From Selaginella moellendorffii (lineage: Eukaryota; Streptophyta; Lycopodiopsida; Selaginellales; Selaginellaceae): a DNA stretch of 64,000 nt. Every line of letters begins with the position of its first letter. The first letter of the stretch is position 1. Positions 11,970-21,790 of the stretch are shown piece by piece. The notes under the pieces are model-generated. The model was given only the letters and a program-made list of their open reading frames with translations, did not search any database and was not told the DNA's origin. A program made the translations under genes and the position numbers. The stretch is taken from assembly GCF_000143415.4 (NCBI RefSeq), contig NW_003314446.1, positions 43,840 through 107,839 on the forward strand, read 5' to 3'.

Positions 11970-12530
11970 TAGAAAAGGGACAATTGTTTGATAAAAGAGC
12001 CCTTAGTGGCTATTTATCCCCCAAAGTTCCAAGGATCCATAGTGATAGTATATTTAAATCTCATTCCATAATCATATATATTATATTCATCCCCCCTTTT
12101 AGAGATGTTAATGTCTTCATTGACTATTGACTAATAACCCCTACTTAGCCAAGGGGAACCAACACCACATTAAATTTATCAATCCTTCTATTATGTAGAT
12201 TAGTTATTCCATGTGAGGCAACTAATCATTCATCTATACTGCAATCCCATGGTGGATACCTTCTTCCATAAATGCCCCATAAAAAGGATATACATATGAA
12301 TACTCAATATATATGATTTCAAATTTTAGGGTAAAAATATATCTTACGTATATTATATTTTAAGTAGCCATTAATAAATGGGAATCAAACCCATTCCATT
12401 TGCTCTGATACCACATATAGGACCTCCTTTATTTTATTGGGACTAATTTATATAATCATTTACAGCTAGTGGTACCTTCGATATTTATTCCACACTTTCT
12501 CCATACTTATTATAACTCTCCTGTTTTAAA
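11970..12530 (-). mobile_element. Reverse-oriented retroelement fragment with a primer-binding-site word
   Basis: The RNase H reading stops near 11960 and integrase-like reading resumes near 12545. The sequence between fits neither. On the minus strand it contains TGGTATCAGAGC (plus strand 12402-12413, GCTCTGATACCA), the exact complement of the 3' end of plant initiator tRNA-Met. Plant copia and gypsy elements use it as primer-binding site directly after the 5' LTR. It is thus likely a fragment of a third element, with its LTR end to the right of 12413. Confidence 0.5.
12402..12413 (-). other. Primer-binding-site word for initiator tRNA-Met
   Basis: Minus-strand TGGTATCAGAGC is a perfect match to the standard plant retrotransposon primer-binding site. 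The following bases on the minus strand (AAATGG..TGGGTTTGATTCCC) are typical leader sequence. Confidence 0.65.
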
Positions 12531-12544
12531 TGAGCATATGGGAT

Positions 12545-12772
12545 ATTGGTATGTGACTAAGAAGCAACACAAGTCTTCCTATTAGCTAAGGATGCAACGT
12601 GATATTATCTTATATGTGCATAGTTGTGTTTGATGCTAAGCCCATCATATTTTTCCTTGTGTTGCGGAAGGATGGTTGCAGTCAATTGCAGTTAAAAGAT
12701 GGTTGTCCATTTGAGTTAGTGGCATTTGATTTGATAGAGCCTTTTCCACAGTCAATTGTTAGCAATGAGTAT
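12545..12772 (+). pseudogene. Remnant of gypsy integrase, N-terminal part
   Basis: The readable part ends in VAFDLIEPFPQSIVSNE, resembling the first-aspartate block of the integrase core (D.IGP.P.S...N.). It is cut off at 12772 by the solo LTR, and the reading resumes in register at 14349. Upstream, MQRDIILYVHSCV resembles the zinc-binding region (.M..DI..YV..C..C). Confidence 0.65.
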
Positions 12773-14348
12773 TGTGAGACACAAAATCCCTAGGCCCCAA
12801 AGGAGAGCCGAAAGGGTGCCACGTGGTAGTGGCAGAGGCAAAAGCTAAATAAGCGTAACACATTTGGACTAAAAGCTCCAACTTGAAAATTTGAGAGCGG
12901 GAGTGAAACTCCCAACGAAGGGCTCGAAGAACGAGCATGAAGCGAGCAAAAAATGAGTCTCTAAAAAAGGGACACAAGAGGACCAACATATGACATGTGG
13001 AAATGTTTGAGATGGAGTCCAAGATGAACCCGAAATGGAGTCCGAGATGGAGTCCAAAATAGACCCGAGATGGAGTCCAAGATGGAGTCCGAGATGAACC
13101 CGAGATGGAACCTGACATGGAGTCCGAGATGGAGTCTGAGATGGACCCGAGATAGACCCGAGATGGAGTCCGAGATGGACCCGAGATGGAGTCCGAGATG
13201 GATCTGAGATGGAGACACGAGATGGAATTGAGACCAAGACCAAAACCGAGTCTGAGTCCGAAACTGGGACCAAGACTGAGACCGAGTCCGAGTTTAAGTT
13301 CAAGTTCAAGTCCGAGTTCGAGTCCAAACACTAATACAGACTGTTGGGTGAAAGCTCAAAGCAATTGTCCCCCAGGGGGGGCTGCAGAGGGTTCCAAAAG
13401 TATAGTAGGGAGAGTGTGCGGGTTAGAGCCCAATGGAGCCAATTTGGCCAGGAAAGGTTAGTGTGGCTTAGGAAGGCTATACTCAGGTGTTGGGTGATGA
13501 ACTGACCACTAGGAAGTCCAAGACTAAAGTGAATATGAACCAACAAGCGGAGTAACTTGGTGAAGTGTTCAAGAGCCGGCTCTAGTTCCCCCGGGAGATC
13601 AAATGGTCGATGCTCCCAGTCCAAGCGTGGGTGGCATTACCTACTTGGATACCTGGTGTGGCTGAACGGAACCTCGCTCTAAGCCTATGTCTAGAGCACC
13701 CAAAGGCAGAAGGTGGGGAGAGTACCCATGAGGCTCAGATAGGGCCACGGTGTTCCGAAATGTTGTCCCAAAGTCCTAGATTATGAAAAAGAAGAGGAAT
13801 GGTCCTCTAGTGTAGTGACCAAGGATACAGTCATGTAGTGAGGAAGTCCCAGAGGACCATGAGACTTGGTGGTCAGGCCTGTGGGCCTTGTCCCAGTGGT
13901 AGTGTTGGCGAACACAGCCATGGACAGAAAAGGAACTTGGTAGGCACTGTAAAAGGGATATTGGGGAAGGTTGTTCCCCATGTTTGCGGGCATTTTAAGG
14001 ATGTTAAGGAGTGGATCTAGGATGGTCACTCATGGATGGATGGCTCAGTCTTTAAGAGATGGGACTGCAATGCAAGTGGTGTTGGACCACCGGTGTGACC
14101 AAGGTGAATGGGCATGGCCTTAGTATAATGGGCTAGTATGTTGGTGGTACCTTGGGGTGTCGGTTATGGGATTGGACACATGGAACACTTGGACCAAGTG
14201 CAAAGGTTGAGTGGCATAGATGCCATCCTCGGGGCTAGCAAGCCTCAAATCCTAAATTGGACTCATGGAGGTTATGAATGAGACTCCTCCAAGTGGTTGG
14301 AGATGTGGTTAAGTGACTAAAGTAGAATGGAAAAATTAGTCGCTTACA
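12773..14348 (+). mobile_element. Solo LTR (1576 bases) with 5-base target duplication AGTAT
   Basis: It starts TGTGAGACACAAAATCC and ends TTAGTCGCTTACA, as do the two LTRs of the 39832-46931 element. The five bases before it (12768-12772, AGTAT) recur directly after it (14349-14353, AGTAT), the duplication expected of LTR integration. No internal region or second LTR is present, so it arose by recombination between two LTRs. It interrupts the integrase of the older gypsy element. Inside are the purine-rich minisatellite (about 13005-13330), the CCCCCAGGGGGGG/GTATAGTAGGG block and the CGGAACCTCGCTCTAAGCC block. Confidence 0.93.
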
Positions 14349-15030
14349 AGTATATCATTATTGCTTCCAACTACTTAACTTGCTTGGTAGAAATTGATAC
14401 TCTTACTAGTGTGTCAGCGATTACTGTTAAGTACTTTCTCCTCAATTGAATGGTATTCTAACATTCTTGTCCAAAGTGGATTCTCTCGGATAATGGTCTT
14501 GCATTTATAGCTGAAGTATTTCACATTTTAACATCTCAATTAAGGATATACCACAGTTTCAGAAGTGTTTATCATCCACAAATAAATGGTTTAGTGGAAT
14601 AGCTCATTTGAACTTTCAAAGGGATGATTGTGAAGTATATGAACTTTCAACATTCAAATTAGAACAGTTATTTACTGTTTTGTTGGTATGCATATGTCAC
14701 AGAGGTATAAAGTTTTGTTAGTGCTTCACCATATAAACTCTTATATGGTCATGATTTAATACTGCCAATAGAGTTGAGTTTACATTTACAACTGTCATGA
14801 GCTGCCGATATTAAGTTCTAGGATTAGTATTTCACAAGCATTCTTCCACTTATCTGAGCAAAGTCTATTGAACACTTGGGCCGTGTACAAGTGGGACAAA
14901 AAAGGTGTTATAACTTCTATTATCGTCTATTTGCAAAGCACAAAATAGATGATTTAGTGTTAGTTAATTTTCCCAATTTTACGATACATGGTTTGTCTAA
15001 GGGGCTCCTTAGTGGAAGGGATTGTATCTT
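14349..15030 (+). pseudogene. Remnant of gypsy integrase, catalytic core and C-terminal part
   Basis: After the solo LTR the reading resumes with IIIASNYLTCLVEIDTLTS, then WILSDNGLAFIAEVF (SDNG..F box holding the second catalytic aspartate), SVYHPQINGLVE (YHPQ.NG..E box holding the catalytic glutamate), then SPYKLLYG and DLVLVNFP blocks typical of the integrase tail. Stops interrupt it repeatedly. A 66-codon piece at 14876-15076 is the longest intact stretch. Confidence 0.8.
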
Positions 15031-16112
15031 GTGGCAAGTTGAAATGAAAATTTATAAGGTTTGGCATTTTTATTAATTTTCAGATCTTAAATGTTGAATT
15101 GTGTGATAAAGAGGTTAAGTGGTGTGAATTTTTTACTTATATTATAGTGGTTAAAGTATTTTTAGGAAATCTTATGTTTTCCAAACTTTGAGCATATATT
15201 CTTTTTATTTCCCTATTTTTGCATTTTTAGCTACTAAAAATTTCTCTTCTAATACTTCCTTATCCACTTTTTCTTCTTCCATAATGTTTCTTTATCAATT
15301 TTTCTAACTTTATTCTCTTTGCCTTGATACTTCAAACTTTTTTTCTTTGGAGGATATGGATGGGAATCCAGCCCCGATGATTGAGTGAGGATGACTAGCT
15401 ACAATAGTGGAGCAAAGATAAATTATATAAATTGTGAAGTGAGGATAAACATAGTGAGTTCGAATAAAACATCTAACCCTAATATACTAAGGCCAAACAA
15501 ATGTGATAGTGGAGTGAGGCTGAATATAAATAGTAGAGAAATGATGAGCATAATAAATATAAATGGAGTTGATTTTTCAAAACCTTTTTCCCTTGAGAAG
15601 GGGATAAAGAAGATTTGAAGGACAAACAAAGTGAGTTTAACTTCCCATATACAATGCTAAACAAGGATGAAGGTTATAAATCGAAGTTAATATAGGTCTT
15701 AAATATTGACCGAAGGGAAATGCAAAGGCAAATTTTGCTCTTAGTCATAAGTTTGAGTTAAGGATGGTTTCACAGAATTATCAATAGATAGACTTTCTAG
15801 ATGGGATGTATCATTTGCTACAATGGCATTTTATGGACTACAGTGGTTCTCAAAGTCTCTTGTTTTGGTTCAAAATTATGACTTCAGATTGGTTTGAGTA
15901 TTTGGCAGTTGCATACAGAGTTGTAACTAGCTCATTATGATTCTGTAATCAATTGATATTTAAACCATGGTTTTGGGTTTTATTTCAGTTATAGTTGTTA
16001 ACAACTAATTCTATGAGAACTTTAAGTTCTTATAGCAGTTTATAATCAACTAACAAAAGCTTCAAATATTCTACTTGACTTATCATTGTTATCATTCTTA
16101 TTTTATCTTCCA

Positions 16113-16262
16113 GAGGGGAAGATAGTGTAAGGTCTATAAATACATGTATTACCTTATATAGTTAATATGTTAATTATAGTATTTTAACATATGAACCATC
16201 TATTTGGGATTAAATTTGGTCCATTTGTTCTTATATATAAAAAAGGGTTTAAACCCTAATTA
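16113..16262 (+). mobile_element. Polypurine tract and 3' LTR of the older gypsy element
   Basis: AGAGGGGAAGATAG (about 16113-16126) is a good polypurine tract. Directly after it TGTAAGGTCTATAAATACATG starts a copy of the LTR seen at 9120 (GTTAATATGTTAATTATAGTATTTTAAC, TTTGGTCCATTTGTTCTTATATATAA). Its right end is unclear because the sequence merges into AT-rich DNA. Confidence 0.55.
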
Positions 16263-16960
16263 ATATACCTATTCCCATGCTCACACCTCTAGTGGATTTC
16301 AGCTGATTTAGTTTTAAAAAATTCTTAAATACACATTCTTCTTAATATTTAAAAGAATTTTTATTTTGTATATTTTACAAGGAATTTACAATTTTATAAA
16401 ATAATAAAATATATATTCAAAAAAAATTAGTTTGACTTTTTATTATCTTTATGTTGAATATAATCTTATGAAGTAATAAATGTATTCACAAATCACAAGA
16501 AAATAAAAATATATATATTATGATATACATCATAATTCATACTTTTCATGTCCTAAATATTTTGAAAACATATGTATTCACACTTATAAATATATATATA
16601 TAGTTAAAATTCTTACATATTTATCAGTTTTTAAAGAATAATATCAATTTTATAAAATACAATATGAGAACCTACAAAAAAATTCAGCTAAAGATTTTTT
16701 CTTAAGAAATGTAAATATTTCATTCCAGAGAAATTAATATTTGTTAAGTTTTTTCCAAACCATATTATTAATTATGTTGTTATTAAGAAAATTAGTATAT
16801 TTTTATTGTAAATTGCAAAGATTCCTTAATGGATCTTTAATATCATTCAATATTTATAGATCATCTTAATGTATCAATAAAAAATATTTAAAGACAAATA
16901 GTAGTTTATATATCAATATTGTGGTGGAAATTAAATCTAAATAAGTTGACAATTTTCCCA
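16263..16960. other. Very AT-rich non-coding stretch
   Basis: Long A and T runs, no open frame of note, no recognisable repeat end. A word near 16493, ATCACAAGAAAATAAAAATATATATATT, is close to the inverse of the region around 7300-7335, so the tract may be a further relative of the AT-rich material at 6860-7400. Confidence 0.5.
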
Positions 16961-16962
16961 TA

Positions 16963-18036
16963 CTAATTGATTGAAAAAATTTCCAAACATCGTTCAAAAC
17001 ATTCTGAATAAAAGTTCAAAACATTTTGACCTTCAAGATCAATGTAAAATGGCAGCAAAAGGTAAAACAAAACCCTCCTTTGGACGTGATTCTCCGATTC
17101 TATCCACTCTTTGTTTCTATAATCAAATATTAGGTTCCTAAACCTGAGATGAGTAAAAACTGTTATTGGACACAAGAATTCTTTATTATAATTGAAATTG
17201 TGCACCCTCTCCAAGCTACCGGGCCTTGAAACAAACCCCAAAGAAAGACAATCATATCACCATTGTCATGCCATACAATAGCTTGGAGTGACTCCATTCT
17301 ATCAGCCTCAAGAGCAGCACTCCACTCATGCTCGATCCAACACCGGTTTGATCCCAAGTCATAGCCTATCTATTGACCACCGCCCTTCACCCCCACCAAG
17401 TAGATGTGGTGCTACCAGGTAAATCACTCATTCGATTCAAAGCAAAGATGGATCTCAGCTGGTGACTCTCCTACACAATCTACTCACCAACAAAGAAGGG
17501 CATTGACGTGTTTGACTCGTTGACCTAGGAGTATGTGCCCCTTGTGGAGGTCAAACCCATACACATGGCTTCTGGAGGGCACACTAAATGAGCTCCGCTT
17601 GAGGGGATTCCACACTGCAAACTTCCCTTTTTTTGCACCAGCAAGAAAGCAGTTGGAGAAACAAAGCAGGCCACCCGCAGAGGCAACGGGCTCCTAGCAG
17701 AGGAGTAAATCTGGATCTGTTACGTTCACATGCAATAACACTAGAGTTAGAGGTAGAGGACCATATATATCAAGTGTTTCAAATCTCTTGACGTGCTGGC
17801 AAACTTGGAAGAGTCCTCTCCTCAAGATCATCATGTCCTTGATCTCTCCACACCTCCTTGGCACAAAGAGTCACAAACGGGCCATCCCAAAACACAGTCT
17901 GTCGGTGTGGTATGCTGTTGTCTTCCATTAAAGAATTGCCAGTGAAAGATTGCCATGACCGCATTCTCCCTTCCTTGTCGTGGTCCAGGAATAATCCTGC
18001 TCTCTTCCCCTGCTTCTGCTTTAGAGCTTCGATCAC
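16963..18036 (-). pseudogene. Degenerate F-box/kelch-type protein gene, copy A
   Basis: On the minus strand, from high to low coordinates, one reads FWDGPFVTLCAKEVWRDQG and LEERTLPSLPA (18036-17779), then PVASAGGLLCFSNCFLAGA and FAVWNPLKRSSF (about 17700-17590), then DRMESLQAIVWHDNGDMIVFLWG (about 17300), then PGSLERVHNFNYNKEFL (about 17210-17160). These are the order and wording of the kelch/galactose-oxidase-like half of plant F-box proteins (G.LLCF, VWNP..R). Frame changes and stops fall between the blocks. No F-box was found at the 5' end. It shares near-identical blocks with copy B at 23402-24081. Probably dead. Confidence 0.65.
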
Positions 18037-18298
18037 TACCTCACTGCCATGATGAATATGCTAGCCCTCATATTGATTGCTTGCTAGTGATCTTGTTGTT
18101 GATCATTTGCAATCTGAATAACCCCAAGCTTGGACTTATATAGCTGAACTTTAAGCTTCCTGCATGCAACTCATGGATGAATACACGATGTGCCTTTGTA
18201 GCCACTTCTTTTTAAGTTTAAAGTTTTATGTTATCGCATTAAAGTTTTATGGCTTTCAATTTGTGTGCCACATTAACATATAGCATACCCTTTGGCAA

Positions 18299-18672
18299 GT
18301 TCTTATGGTTGGAAGTTACAACCTTGAAAATTATTAATGCGTACTTGTGGAGCAAAGGTCAAAGAGTTGTTCTTTAGTGAAAAATAATATTCATTGGCTG
18401 GTTCTTATGGTTGGAAGTTACGACCTTGAAAATTATTAAGACGTACTTGTAGAGCAAAGGTTCTTTAGTGAAAAATAATATTCATTGGCTGGTTCTATGG
18501 TTGGAAGTTACAACCTTGAAAATTATTATGGAGCAAAGGTCAAAGAGTTGTTCTTTAGTGAAAAATAATATTCATTGGCTGGTTCTTATGGTTGGAAGTT
18601 ACAACCTTGAAAATTCTTATTAAGAAAAGGTAAAAAAGTGTTTTTCTTTAGTGAAAAAGAGTATTTATTGGC
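18299..18672 (+). repeat. Tandem array, four units of ~91-100 bases
   Basis: Units start with GGTTCTTATGGTTGGAAGTTAC (near 18298, 18400, 18491 and 18582). Each contains CCTTGAAAATTATTA, GGAGCAAAGG and GTTCTTTAGTGAAAAATAATATTCATTGGCTG. The first unit is about 100 bases and the others about 91. They differ by small internal deletions, for example loss of TCAAAGAGTTG in unit 2 and of ACGTACTTG in unit 3. The last unit is the most diverged. No coding potential. Confidence 0.85.
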
Positions 18673-18724
18673 AAGTATATCCAAGGTGATGCATTGGAGT
18701 ATTCATAATGGAAAATAGAATTAA

Positions 18725-18905
18725 ATTACCTCAATTTTTGTTGAATTCAAACTTCCTGATAAATCAATCAACTTAATACTGTTCAAACCCAAAGATGCTC
18801 AATTGAAAAATGGGTGCATTTTATTTATAAAGTTTTGTCTTTTATATTTGAATTTAATGGATTATCTTTTAAATCATTTTTTTGGTGTTTACATTTTGCT
18901 AATTT
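18725..18905 (+). repeat. Copy 4 of the ~200-base interspersed repeat
   Basis: It carries TTGAATTCAAACTTCCTGA, CAACTTAATACTGTTCAAACCC, CAATTGAAAAATGGG, GCATTTTAT, TATATTTGAATTTAATGG and AAATCATTTTTT, in the order shown by the copies at 7943-8145 (plus) and 3990-4180 (minus). Confidence 0.5.
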
Positions 18906-20340
18906 TTCCAAAGCAAAGTGAAAACATAAACTATATTTAAATTATCCAAACTTGGTTTTTCAGTTGACACCATGCCAATCTGAAGTTCAAAAGCCCAACT
19001 TAGGAAGAGCTGCTCATGTCATCAATCTATGTGGTGTGCAACGCATAACACTTGCGAGCTTTTAGAGCAACTATCTCTTTAGTAGTCCTTTCCAAAACAT
19101 CCTTGCCAGGGAGCGAGTAAAATCAAGCATGCATGTCATTGCCTACCTTGTCTGCTTCGGAATGGTCATAGACTCTCTATGAAAGAATCTGTGCATGTTT
19201 CTTGTGAATGCTTAAGGTGATCCTACTATTCTCTGCAAGGAACAGATAAGAATTCAGTTTGCATTTTATAGGAAATGTTCCTTGATACAAGAGGCTGCCG
19301 ATCGTTAAGCTTGCATTAGAAAATCTATATAAGAATTGGCCTTTCATGAAATAATTCAGCATGCTATCCAGATAAGGTGTTTAATCTCTTGCCCTGTCTA
19401 ACTATGTCATTTAAATTAATTTGCTTCCATGCGTGTGATAAATTGGGCAGAATGGGCAGAACCAGACTAAGTTCCATCTCCAATACAGGCCTCTCCATGG
19501 TAAGATGCATTGTTATCCTTAAATGTTTTGACTGGTTTTGCAGATAATTAGAAATGTCTTGCCTATTGCCAGCTAACTTGAAAGTTATCACAGAGAATGC
19601 TCTGGCAAAGTTGAAGGGTGGTCTAGCTGCTATGCAAGACTTTATGTACATAACATAAAGTTCTCAGTTCAAGGAAATTCTAGCATCCGCCTGGGAACTC
19701 CAAGTTCCCTGGTTCTTATCAACAGCTCGTGCCTGGGCAAACCCGCTCGGTCACGTGCATGACATTTTCATTGCTAAGGAGAAAGCAGCCACATTCCCCC
19801 ACAAGCTCCAGTGGTTTGGCAGACTAGCTTGAAGTGACGACCAGGATGACATTCTACCTGTGCATGGGTGGACGTGTTTGTATGGGTTTGCGAGTTCTTG
19901 GATAGACAGCCCAAATCTGGCAAGTGGATCAAGCTCTAGGCGAAGTGCTTCCAACTCTAACTTCAATAGATGTGGACAAAGCATATCTTTCAGTTTCAAA
20001 GGTATATCCTAAGAGGACCAAGTGGTTTATTGCCAGAACCATGAAATACCCATCAAATAGTGCTATAGATACAAATGTGTGAGCTTTGGGAGAGTGGACA
20101 AACTAAACTTAAACCCAACTGAAAGTTTATATAAGCTAAATATGTTTACAATTAATTATAAATTGATTCAATTAGATAAATTTATATTGCTTTCAATCAA
20201 GGTGACACCAGAGGCAAAGCGAATACCTCCTGCAATTTGTGGGAAGTGAAAATGTTTGGGACTCACCAGCAACTCTTTGTCTGCTCACACATATTGTCAA
20301 TTAAGTTAGAGATAGAAAAGCTTTAAATTCTAGACATTTA
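18906..20340. other. Unassigned stretch with short minus-strand frames
   Basis: Minus-strand frames at 19364-19651 (95 codons) and 19751-19999 (82 codons) have more even base composition than their surroundings and could be exons of a decayed gene. Neither contains a motif I recognise, and I cannot connect them with convincing splice sites. Confidence 0.3.
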
Positions 20341-20349
20341 TCCAACTTG

Positions 20350-20450
20350 TGCGAGGCTTGATGCAATCGATATGGTTTTTTGCAGCTGGTTCTTCAAGAA
20401 CCAGCTGCAAAAAAGAGCGATCATCGAAAAACCATGTAAAGTACAGTCTC
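20350..20450 (-). repeat. Partial duplicate of the last exon of the neighbouring gene, with fold-back palindrome
   Basis: The region repeats 20523-20602 (GATGCAATCGATATG, CTTCAAGAACCAGCTGC, GCGATCATC.AAAAACCATGTAAAGT). In this copy an extra stretch makes a perfect palindrome at 20376-20414: 19-base arms TTTTTTGCAGCTGGTTCTT and its complement around a single C. The other copy lacks the left arm. Confidence 0.8.
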
Positions 20451-20505
20451 AAAAAGTTTACGTTTGTGGGGTAGAGGACCATGTCACTGAGATAGAAAAG
20501 CTTAT

Positions 20506-21080
20506 TTACTCACAGTCTTCTGTGCGAGTGTTGATGCAATCGATATGATCTTCAAGAACCAGCTGCAGAAAAGAGTGATCATCCAAAAACCATGTAAAGT
20601 TATAGTCTTAATCCTCAAAAACAGTAAAGAGCTTACCTTTACGAGGAAGGCACACCTCGTCCCACTGTGCATTGGCACGTCCAGAGTCACAAAGGGGCGC
20701 CTAAACTCCTTTCCAAACACAAAACCCGCCGCGCGGTACAAAGCTTTACGGCACTCATCGCTATTGTCTTTCTCGAGTGTACATGCTCCACAGTGATTGC
20801 CGAATGCCCGTGCTGATGCTACCTAGAAAAAGAAAAAGCGAGATTGTCCATCGATCGAAGAAAGAAACTAAAACTATTCTTACCTCTAGCATCTGGCGGA
20901 CATCACTTGTGAGATTGATGCCTTTCCACTCGATCCTTGCCAGCGGCTCCAACCAGGCCTGGATGATTCTGAGTGCCTATTGGGACGGTGGCTCCATGAG
21001 GATGACGTTCTCGAGTGAGAAGTGCACGAGCTTCTCTTTTGAGTCATTGCCACCCGTTGCAACAGCCCGGGTATCATTCG
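20506..21080 (-). pseudogene. Unrecognised three-exon gene or gene remnant
   Basis: Three minus-strand exons join cleanly: one ending at 20884, one from 20822 to 20637, and a last one from 20562 to 20506 with stop TAA. Introns are GTAAG..TTCTAG (61 bases) and GTAAGC..CTGCAG (74 bases). The joined protein includes WKGINLTSDVRQMLE, ARAFGNHCGACTLEKDN, FGKEFRRPFVTLDVP and the C-terminus NTRTEDCE. It matches no family I can name. In the first exon a TAG (977-979 of 20977-20979) breaks the frame upstream of ALRIIQAWLEP; upstream in the same frame, GGNDSKEKLVHFSLENVILME looks coding. So either an intron ends at this TAG or the gene has a nonsense change. A 98-codon minus frame at 21248-21544 may be an upstream exon. 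Confidence 0.45.
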
Positions 21081-21687
21081 ACAGTTCGGTTGTTGGTCTG
21101 GAGCTGCTGGAGCAAAAGCGACGCGAAAAACAAGGCATGTCAGAACAGTCGAAGGGCGTCCGAGAGTCTATGTGATTGTGAGAGTTGACTACAAGGAACT
21201 GTCTCCACAGCCTTCTCTAAATCTGAAAGATCATGGTGGTTAGCAAATTAGAGAAGGAAACAAAGATTTTTACATAGGGAATCGAAAGAGAAGTGCTCAG
21301 ACCTTTGCAAGCTTGGAGACAAGGTAACGGCACTGTTTCGTGAAGGTCTCAGCTTCCACAAATCTCGATGACCATCTGTTTCGTTTCGATTATCAGCTTT
21401 TGCAGGATGCCGTGTGAAGTAGTCTGAGGCAATCAAGAGGTGCAAGACAACGATCGCTGAAACTATGGATGAAACTCCACTGCTGTCCAGAAGAAGTTCG
21501 AGAAACGCTGGCTCATAGGATGAGTGATCGAACAATGCCCTCACAATCCTGCGAATTGATGGCCTCGGCTACTGCTAAACCAACTCACCACGTGGGAACC
21601 GACAGGATTCCATCCTGCTGCCAGTGATTCCATATTTCTTCCTCTACTTGCTCGGTCCTTATTTTCACGTATTCCGTGAGGAAATCG

Positions 21688-21790
21688 TGGCCGTTGGTTC
21701 AGTGGTCCAAACCGTGGGCCAATCCTGGCCGTTGGTTCAGTGGTCCAAACAGTGGGCCAATCCTGGCCGTTGGTTCAGTGGTCAGGTTCA
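21688..21790 (+). repeat. 38-base tandem repeat, about 2.6 units
   Basis: The unit TGGCCGTTGGTTCAGTGGTC followed by CAAAC(C/A)GTGGGCCAATCC starts at 21688, 21726 and 21764. The third unit is cut after GTGGTC. Units 1 and 2 differ at one base. Confidence 0.9.

Larger units (their letters stand above)
9120..16262 (+). mobile_element. Degenerate Ty3/gypsy-type LTR retrotransposon (older element)
   Basis: The element runs from an LTR-like segment at 9120-9300 to one at about 16127-16262. In between, in the usual gypsy order, are a protease-like end (about 10747-10800), reverse transcriptase (about 11160-11960) and integrase (about 12600-12772 plus 14349-15030). A purine tract, AGAGGGGAAGATAG, stands directly before the 3' LTR start TGTAAGG, as a polypurine tract should. 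All coding parts carry many stops and frameshifts. Two foreign pieces lie inside it: about 11970-12530 (reverse-oriented, with a primer-binding-site word) and the solo LTR 12773-14348. It is dead and clearly older than the solo LTR. Confidence 0.7.

Noticed and set aside
18299-18672. CRISPR-like appearance of the tandem array
   Set aside because: Units abut directly without unique spacers of constant size, and the DNA is a plant nuclear genome.
21690-21790. tRNA A-box-like word GGTTCAGTGG in the 38-base repeat
   Set aside because: No B box follows and no cloverleaf forms; the word repeats because the unit does.
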